Below, in pieces: positions 8,093 through 12,992 of a DNA stretch of 12,992 nucleotides. The DNA comes from Actinomycetota bacterium. Lineage in GTDB: Bacteria; Actinomycetota; Acidimicrobiia; Acidimicrobiales; AC-14. Position numbers and translations under genes: made by a program. Within the stretch, counting starts at the first letter, position 1. Every line of letters begins with the position of its first letter. The stretch lies in assembly GCA_020200615.1 (NCBI GenBank), contig JAIVIH010000265.1, positions 1 through 12,992 on the forward strand, read 5' to 3'. Under the pieces are notes generated by a model that searched no databases, was not told the origin of the DNA, and was given only the letters and a program-made list of their open reading frames with translations.

Positions 8093-9373
8093 ATGGCGGA
8101 TCCAGCGGCGTTGGACGAGTCGGTGACGGAGGCTGGTCAGCCGGCAGAAGGTGGCGCGGTCCGGCGTGTCGGTTGGGGGCTTGCCGACCAGACCCTCTCG
8201 AGCGCGACGAACTTCATGCTGGCCGTCCTGGTGGCTCGCAGCGTCGACCCGGCTTCTTTCGGTGCCTTCGCCCTGGGATACATCGTCTACGCCCTCGCCC
8301 TCGGCACGGCAAGGGCCGTGGCCGGGGAGCCGCTGGCCGTTCGATACAGCTACCGAACGAGCGACGAGATACGGACAGCCGGCGCTGCGGCCGCCGGCAC
8401 AGCGCTCGCCCTCGGGGTTCTCGCCGGTGCCGCGGTGATTGCCGTCGGTCTGGCCCTCGGAGCACCGACCCGAGCCACGCTCGTCCCCGTCGGCTTGTTC
8501 CTGCCCGGGTTGTTGGTCCAGGACGCGTGGCGATCGGTCTTTCTGGCCCTTGGCCGGCCGGCTCGGGCGTTCGCCAACGACCTCGTGTGGATGGTCGTTC
8601 AGTTCGGTGGCTTGGCCGTGGTGCTCGCCCACCAACCAACCGTCGGAGCGCTGGTCACTGTGTGGGGTGCGGCAGCCGCTCTAGCCGCCTTCGTGGGCGC
8701 GGGGCAGGCGGGTTTCCGACCGTCGCTGAAGGGCACGCGGCGCTGGCTCGCTACCAACAGGGACCTCTGGCCCCGGTTCGCTACGGAGTTCTGGGCCATG
8801 AGCGGCACTTGGCAGCTGACTATCGTCGTGCTCACGGGAACCGCAGGCCTAGAGGCCGTCGGCGCCGTTCGAGGTGCCCAAACGTTCCTCGGTCCTCTCA
8901 ACCTGCTGTTCCTGGCCGTTCCGCTGGTCCTGGTCCCCGAGGCCGCGCGCCTCCGCCAACGGAAACCCGAGCGGATGCTCGGCATGTGTGGTGCGGTCGG
9001 GATCACGCTCGCTGTCATCGCATCGGTCGCGACCCTGGTGGGACTGGCCGTGCCCGCATCGGTCGGCCGCCAGATCCTGGGGGAGACCTGGACGACGGCC
9101 CGGCCCGTCCTCCTGGCTACCGGGCTGTTCGTGGCCTCCACCGGCGCCAACATCGGAGCAATGCTGGGGCTTCGGGCGGCCGGCGCCGCCCGCCAGAGCC
9201 TGCGCGTCCGGCTGATCGTCTCGCCTCTCATACTGGCCGGGGGGTTCGTAGGGGGTCTAGCCGGGGGGGCGCTGGGCGCCGCGGTGGGGCTCGCCCTCGC
9301 CAACTGGATTGCCACCTTTTTCTGGTGGCGAGCCGTCTTCCGACTCACGAGAACTGACGGGGAACAAAGGTGA
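8093..9373 (+). CDS. Wzx-like polysaccharide flippase
   Basis: This is a 426-residue, almost wholly hydrophobic protein of the MOP (polysaccharide transport/oligosaccharide flippase) superfamily. It would move the lipid-linked repeat unit across the plasma membrane. After a short soluble N-terminus it has RRVGWGLADQTLSSATNFMLAV, a typical first-helix opening for Wzx, then roughly ten to twelve membrane segments. Charged loops such as KGTRRWLATNRDLWPRF separate the two halves. Length and layout fit the family, though primary sequence in this family is poorly conserved. ATG 8093 is chosen; ATG 8051 and GTG 8039 are in-frame alternatives that would overlap the divergent glycosyltransferase. No clear ribosome site helps to decide. 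The stop overlaps the next start as GTGA, so it is coupled to the methyltransferase. Confidence 0.85.
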   Translation: MADPAALDESVTEAGQPAEGGAVRRVGWGLADQTLSSATNFMLAVLVARSVDPASFGAFALGYIVYALALGTARAVAGEPLAVRYSYRTSDEIRTAGAAAAGTALALGVLAGAAVIAVGLALGAPTRATLVPVGLFLPGLLVQDAWRSVFLALGRPARAFANDLVWMVVQFGGLAVVLAHQPTVGALVTVWGAAAALAAFVGAGQAGFRPSLKGTRRWLATNRDLWPRFATEFWAMSGTWQLTIVVLTGTAGLEAVGAVRGAQTFLGPLNLLFLAVPLVLVPEAARLRQRKPERMLGMCGAVGITLAVIASVATLVGLAVPASVGRQILGETWTTARPVLLATGLFVASTGANIGAMLGLRAAGAARQSLRVRLIVSPLILAGGFVGGLAGGALGAAVGLALANWIATFFWWRAVFRLTRTDGEQR

Positions 9374-10704
9374 GGCTGCTCGCCGCAGGCGCTCGCCGCA
9401 TGCGTTCTCCCCTCTTCGGGGTTCGGCATGCGCTCCGCCGGTCCTCAGCCATTGCCCAGGTCGCTCATACCGGTCGGGCGGTCGCCGGTTCGGTGTACCG
9501 CCTGCCCCTCCCAGGTCCGGTTCGGCGAGCAGGGGCCCGCCTTCGCACGGAACGCGTGTTGCGCCGTCTGCCGCTCGAGTGCCTTCTGCTGGGCGACGAG
9601 AACGGTGTCACCGCGTCTGAGTACGCGAGGCGCGTCGACGACCTCCGGCGTCCTTCCACCCCGATCGCCGCCTGGCCCCACGTGCTCCTGCTGCAGGCCT
9701 ATCGAGAACTCGGGGAATCGCTCTTGGGCCCCGAAATCTTGAAAGACACCGAGTATGTCCGCAATGCCCAGGCATGCGTGGCCGCCACGGGTCATTACTT
9801 CGGGGCTCGTACGGACGACGAGATACTCGCCATTGCGAAATCCTTCCTCCAATGGGCGAGCGGCGCGGAGGCCCCGGCCCGGGGCCCCAGCGGCTCTCCT
9901 GTCGGAGCTCCGGTCCGCGTCCGCCCGATTCGCCGTTCGGACTACTTCCAGGTGGTCGATGGCCACCACCGCCTCGCCATCAGCTACATGGCGGGTCACA
10001 GGGACGCGCTCGTCGCCGTTGACCGCAAGCCGGTCTGGACGCCCCTCCAGCAGGTTCTGCGCGACATGTCATGGCTGGAAGGACGGCTCGAGCTCTACCA
10101 GCCTGTTGAGGCGCCCGAGCTCCGCCGCGACTGGGTGCTGGTCCGCCAGTGCTCCGATCGCATGGCGAAGATGTCGGACTTCCTCGCCGACCGAGACCTT
10201 CTCCCGCCCGCCACCTCTACCTACTTGGACGTCGCCTGCTGCTACGGATGGTTCCTCGCGGGCATGGGAAGGCTCGGTTTCGACGCCCGGGGCATCGAGC
10301 GGGATCCTCTGGCAAGGGTCATCGGCCGGTCCGCGTATAGCCTCGATCCGGCTCGCATCTCTGTTGGAGACTGCGTGGACCTTCTGGACGGCACGGCCCA
10401 GTACGACGTAGTGAGTTGCTTCAGCCTCCTCCACCATTTCGTTCTCGGACGGGCGTCGATATCAGCCGAGCGTCTGGCGAGCCTGCTCGACGCCGCGACG
10501 GCCAGGGTCCTGTTCCTGGACACAGGCCAGGCACACGAAGAGTGGTTCGCCTCGGAGTTGGAAGCTTGGGACGTCGACTTCATCAAGTCATGGCTGCGGG
10601 AGAACACGACGTTCCGCGAGATCGTCACCTTGGGCCCTGACTCCGATGGAGTTGGAAGGTTTTCAGGCCAGTACGGCCGCATGCTCTTCGCCTGCGTCCG
10701 CTAG
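9370..10704 (+). CDS. Two-domain protein: DGHHR (ParB-like) region plus SAM methyltransferase
   Basis: This is a 444-residue protein. The N-terminal about 180 residues are not recognised. Residues 181-222 (VRVRPIRRSDYFQVVDGHHR onward, then LAISYMAGH...VAV) look like the core of a ParB/sulfiredoxin-like fold, where DG-HR-A...G...V-V is the signature. The C-terminal about 170 residues are a class I methyltransferase: motif I YLDVACCYGWFLAGMG (285-300), acidic ribose-binding ARGIERDP (306-313), SVGDCVDLLD (331-340) and DVVSCFSLLHHF (346-357). The second glycine-like position of motif I is Ala-Cys-Cys, a variant. GTG 9370 overlaps the flippase stop by four bases, with GGGGAA seven bases upstream. 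By context it probably methylates a sugar of the polysaccharide or its lipid-linked precursor; this is inference. The ParB-like call is from motif shape alone. Confidence 0.8.
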   Translation: MRLLAAGARRMRSPLFGVRHALRRSSAIAQVAHTGRAVAGSVYRLPLPGPVRRAGARLRTERVLRRLPLECLLLGDENGVTASEYARRVDDLRRPSTPIAAWPHVLLLQAYRELGESLLGPEILKDTEYVRNAQACVAATGHYFGARTDDEILAIAKSFLQWASGAEAPARGPSGSPVGAPVRVRPIRRSDYFQVVDGHHRLAISYMAGHRDALVAVDRKPVWTPLQQVLRDMSWLEGRLELYQPVEAPELRRDWVLVRQCSDRMAKMSDFLADRDLLPPATSTYLDVACCYGWFLAGMGRLGFDARGIERDPLARVIGRSAYSLDPARISVGDCVDLLDGTAQYDVVSCFSLLHHFVLGRASISAERLASLLDAATARVLFLDTGQAHEEWFASELEAWDVDFIKSWLRENTTFREIVTLGPDSDGVGRFSGQYGRMLFACVR

Positions 10705-10732
10705 CAGTCGTCCCGGCCAGCGAGGGTCCGCG

Positions 10733-11248
10733 CTACCTCACTGCGGCCCCGCCGCCCGTTTCCTCGACCATCTCCTTGAGCACGGCGAGGACGTGGAGGT
10801 GGGCCTCGTCCTTGGGACGGCTGGCGGCCTCCTTCATCCGGATGAGGTCGTCGAGGCTCACGACCCGGACGATCAGCCCTTCGCCGAGGTCGTAGGACGT
10901 GGCGTCCGCGTCCAGATCGCGGAACCCGCCCGTGCCCGACGGGGTGCCGAGAACGTCGACGTCGCCTGCGTCGGTGCGAAAGGTGAACGAGTCACCCGCC
11001 GCCAGAGTCCGGCCGTCCAGAATGAAGGGCAGGTCCTCGTCGACCCCTGCGACCCGCGGTGACGCACGGAGATCCTGCAGGGCGCTGGCGAGCCGGTCCA
11101 TGTTCTCCGTGGTGCGCTCGTAGCAGATGTCGACATCGTTGGTGATGATTGGCGCACCGACGATCGAGCTTGCGTAGCCACCGATCAGCACGTACCGGAC
11201 GCCGCGCTCGTTGAAGGTCCGCAGGGCCCGGAGCGGATCGAAAAGCAT
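10733..11248 (-). CDS. Nucleotidyltransferase-fold protein, AbiEii/MNT-like, probable toxin partner
   Basis: This is a 171-residue protein with a minimal nucleotidyltransferase core. YVLIGGYASSIVG (residues 19-31) carries the GG turn, TNDVDICYE (36-44) the catalytic aspartate pair, and GDVDVLGTP (95-103) the third acidic strand. RVVSLDDLIRMKEAASRPKD (128-147) is the tail typical of AbiEii-like and DUF6036-like proteins, ending in a helix around KDEAHLHVLAVLKEM. Members of this family transfer nucleotides to tRNA or proteins, and several are toxins controlled by a DNA-binding partner. ATG 11248 shares one base with the stop of the upstream XRE gene (TGATG), and AGAGG lies just before it, so the pair is co-translated. 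It converges on the methyltransferase gene, 28 bases away. A stand-alone metabolic role is not excluded. Confidence 0.82.
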   Translation of the reverse strand: MLFDPLRALRTFNERGVRYVLIGGYASSIVGAPIITNDVDICYERTTENMDRLASALQDLRASPRVAGVDEDLPFILDGRTLAAGDSFTFRTDAGDVDVLGTPSGTGGFRDLDADATSYDLGEGLIVRVVSLDDLIRMKEAASRPKDEAHLHVLAVLKEMVEETGGGAAVR

Positions 11249-11577
11249 CAGGCCTCTACTGGCCGTGCGCTCCGAAGTCGTTCCAGCACCCGTCCGTAAT
11301 CGGCGGCTCCTTCAGCTCGATCCGAAGGCGGCAACTCGAGCCAGTGGTGAATGAGGCTCCGGTCGACCCCGCCGCCGCGGATCGGTCCGAGCCGGAGCTC
11401 GAAACCACAGGCTTTGAGCAACCGTTCGAGCGTGTCGACCCTCGGGACTTGTTGTCCCCGCTCGATCCGGGCGATGGCCGATTGCGGTACCCCCGCCCGG
11501 CGCGACAACTCCCGTTGGGAGAGCCCGGCGGCGCGCCGGGCCTGGTTCACATACGACGCAGCTGTCATCGGGTCCAT
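11248..11577 (-). CDS. XRE-family DNA-binding regulator, probable antitoxin
   Basis: This is a 109-residue protein with a clear Cro/C1 helix-turn-helix at residues 8-60. ARRAAGLSQRELSRRAGVPQ holds the first helices, QSAIARIERGQQVPRVDTLERLL the recognition and following helices, and CGFELRLG closes the domain. The remaining about 45 residues are hydrophilic and could contact a partner. It precedes the nucleotidyltransferase gene with a one-base stop/start overlap, the usual antitoxin-first order. The start is taken at ATG 11577, which directly abuts an 18-base palindrome; the ATG at residue 4 (11568) is an alternative. No ribosome site is visible before either, so the message may be leaderless. 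Autorepression through the palindrome is the obvious expectation but is inferred. Confidence 0.88.
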   Translation of the reverse strand: MDPMTAASYVNQARRAAGLSQRELSRRAGVPQSAIARIERGQQVPRVDTLERLLKACGFELRLGPIRGGGVDRSLIHHWLELPPSDRAEGAADYGRVLERLRSARPVEA

Positions 11578-11595
11578 GATACCGAATCCGGTATC
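11578..11595. promoter_or_regulatory. Perfect palindrome, probable operator of the XRE gene
   Basis: GATACCG-AATC-CGGTATC has two perfect 7-base arms around a 4-base spacer. It begins at the base next to the regulator's start codon, within the 39-base gap after the damaged glycosyltransferase. Its position and size fit an operator bound by a dimer of the XRE protein, and it would block a promoter placed here. Function is inferred from position and symmetry only. Confidence 0.6.
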
Positions 11596-11616
11596 GGAGC
11601 CCGACTACCGCCCGGG

Positions 11617-12419
11617 CTACCCGCGGAGCCGTCCCCGACGCTTCTTGATGGAGCTGGCCACTTTCGCCGAGTCGCTCCACGAAGCCGCGTAGCGGCGAAG
11701 GCCGGACAGGCCGCCGATGGTGACCTCCTCGCCCACGAACGCCGCCTCTCCCAGCGCCCAACCCACCCAATCGCGGGGGTCCTCGGCGTGCTTCCAGACC
11801 GTGACTCGGTAATTGGCCATCGCCTGCCGGCGGTCTTCGGCCGTCCCCAGCAGCTCCTGGCCGACGGCGTGACCGACGTAGAGGGTGGGGACATACCGCA
11901 CCACCATCCCCTGGCGCTCGGCCCACCAGAAGAGGTCGAGGTCCTCGCTGCCCGTGCCGTAAGCGTCCTCGAAGAGGGCCCCGACCGCGGCCAGCCGGCG
12001 ATCGAACGCCGCCCGCCGGATGATCAGGCACGCTCCGCTTCCGGCGCTGACCCGAGCGGGTTGCTTCGGCGGATCGTCGACCTTGACCAGCCGGTGGGTC
12101 CTCGCCCGCTTGGCCACGCCCCCGGGCGTCTTCCCGCCCTCGCCCTCGCGTACCGCGGGAGCGAGCAGGTCCCAGGGCTCCTCTCCCTCGCTCCGCACCC
12201 GGCGCAGAAAGCGCTGGTGGAACGTCACCTCGGGCCGGGCCACGACCACGATGTCGCCCGAGGTCTTGGCTACGCCGGCGTTGGCTGCCTGGGCGAACCC
12301 GGCGCCTCCATCAGCGGATCCCCGCCGGCCCGCTGCACCGCTTCCAGCCCCGTTCCCACGCGGGTGGCGGCCAGATGATCCCCGAAGGTGACGGTGAGGA
12401 TGGAGACGTCAGGAGGCAT
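11617..12419 (-). pseudogene. Family 2 glycosyltransferase, frameshifted and internally short
   Basis: ATG 12419 shares one base with the nadA stop (TGATG). From it one frame reads MPPDVSILTVTFGDHLAATR and GLEAVQRAGGDPLMEAPG, then hits a stop at 12270-12272. From about 12300 the adjacent frame continues with GFAQAANAGVAKTSGDIVVV and remains open to TAG 11617-11619. That second piece carries SAGSGACLIIRRAAFD, the acidic GTGSEDLDLFWWAERQG and VPTLYVGHA, all features of GT2 enzymes (the GNNVGV-like, ED and GH blocks). The strand that should hold V-DN-S-D between the opening and GFAQ is missing or reduced to GSADGG, so roughly 25-30 residues seem to be lost as well as the frame. A frame change in the GGCGGGGAT run near 12318 is another reading. 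It may be a real pseudogene or a sequence error. Confidence 0.72.
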
Positions 12420-12992
12420 CAGGTGATCTCTAGCATCCGCTCCAGAGCCACCCGGGCCCAAGCTGCCGTATCGGCGTCGACGCTGATCTGGTTGACGACC
12501 TGCCCCTCAACCAGGCTCTCCAGGCACCAGGCCAGGTGAGCGGCATCGATGCGGAACATGGTCGAGCAGGGGCAGACGAGCGGATCGAGGGAGACCACGG
12601 TCCGGTCGGGATGGTCGGCGGCCAGGCGCTGGACCAGGTGGATCTCGGTGCCGATGCCGATCACCGACCCCGAAGGAGCGGCCTCGACGGCCTTGATGAT
12701 GAAGTCGGTGGAGCCGACCTGATCGGCGACTTCGACGACCTGACGGGAGCATTCGGGGTGCACGACCACCAGGCCGTCGGGGTGAGCGGAGCGGAAGGCG
12801 GCGACGTGCTCGACCCGGAACCGCTGGTGGACGGAACAGTGGCCTTTCCACAGGAGGAACGTCGCCTCCTTCACGTCGGTGTCCTCCAGGCCCCCGAGGT
12901 CTTTCTTGGGATTCCACACCCGCATGTCGTCCGCCCCGAAGCCCAGCTCGAACGCCGTGTTGCGACCCAGGTGCTGGTCGGGGAAGAACAGC
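12419..12992 (-). CDS. nadA: Quinolinate synthase, C-terminal part (start outside window)
   Basis: NadA condenses iminoaspartate with dihydroxyacetone phosphate to quinolinate in de novo NAD synthesis, using a [4Fe-4S] cluster. About 190 codons are present; the frame runs off the right edge. Seen in order are LFFPDQHLGRNT (substrate-site region), WKGHCSVHQRF with the first cluster cysteine, VVVHPECSRQVVEVAD with the second, IGIGTEIHLVQRLAADHPD, and DPLVCPCSTMFRID with the third. These are the three cysteine positions of the family, and the WKG-CSVHQRF form resembles the Bacillus-type branch. The stop TGA 12419-12421 shares a base with the ATG of the glycosyltransferase fragment downstream, suggesting one transcript. 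Nothing looks damaged in the visible part. Confidence 0.95.
   Translation of the reverse strand, partial: LFFPDQHLGRNTAFELGFGADDMRVWNPKKDLGGLEDTDVKEATFLLWKGHCSVHQRFRVEHVAAFRSAHPDGLVVVHPECSRQVVEVADQVGSTDFIIKAVEAAPSGSVIGIGTEIHLVQRLAADHPDRTVVSLDPLVCPCSTMFRIDAAHLAWCLESLVEGQVVNQISVDADTAAWARVALERMLEIT

Noticed and set aside
8084..8635. Upstream extension of the reverse glycosyltransferase
   Set aside because: It is antisense to the flippase gene and shows no glycosyltransferase sequence; the GT2 domain begins right after GTG 8083.
7966..9357. Forward open frame of 463 codons over the flippase
   Set aside because: Shadow in another frame of a clear membrane protein; highly basic composition.
10705..10732. 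Terminator between the convergent methyltransferase and nucleotidyltransferase genes
   Set aside because: The 28-base gap has no clear stem and no T-run.
11598..11618. AGCCCG/CGGGCT inverted repeat at the end of the glycosyltransferase as a terminator
   Set aside because: Six-base arms with a 9-base loop and no T-run on either strand; too weak to call.
11344..12378. Forward open frame of 344 codons opposite the XRE and glycosyltransferase genes
   Set aside because: Antisense shadow; the reverse strand carries recognisable domains.

Overview
The window is GC-rich, uses GTG starts freely and has tightly packed genes. It carries a Gram-positive-type LexA box and an apparently leaderless uvrA. 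Together these point to a high-GC actinobacterium, possibly from an uncultured lineage or a metagenome; I cannot name a genus. No tRNA, rRNA, CRISPR array or insertion sequence is visible.

Layout from left to right: (1) 1-972 (+), the C-terminal part of a polytopic membrane protein that resembles membrane glycosyltransferases. (2) 975-3811 (+), an SOS box and -10 element followed by uvrA. The gene is split into two frames near 2310-2320 and lacks a short conserved segment there. (3) 3812 to about 4925 (+), the wreck of an ArnT/GT39-like membrane glycosyltransferase whose recognisable pieces alternate among all three forward frames. (4) 5004-10704, a surface-polysaccharide cluster: an initiating sugar-phosphate transferase and a family 2 glycosyltransferase (+), a second family 2 glycosyltransferase on the opposite strand, then a Wzx-like flippase and a two-domain methyltransferase (+). 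(5) 10733-11577 (-), an XRE regulator plus a nucleotidyltransferase, arranged like a toxin-antitoxin pair, with a perfect palindrome touching the regulator start codon. (6) 11617-12992 (-), the end of nadA (quinolinate synthase) followed by a damaged glycosyltransferase gene.

The polysaccharide genes form a plausible pathway. The phosphotransferase loads the first sugar onto the lipid carrier, the two glycosyltransferases extend it, the flippase moves it across the membrane, and the methyltransferase may decorate it. No polymerase is identifiable inside the window. uvrA and the nadA block are housekeeping genes flanking this accessory region.

The points most worth a second look are the SOS box of uvrA, the three damaged genes within 13 kb (real decay or assembly error), the antisense glycosyltransferase inside the polysaccharide operon, the DGHHR/ParB-like plus methyltransferase fusion, and the XRE/nucleotidyltransferase pair with its palindrome.
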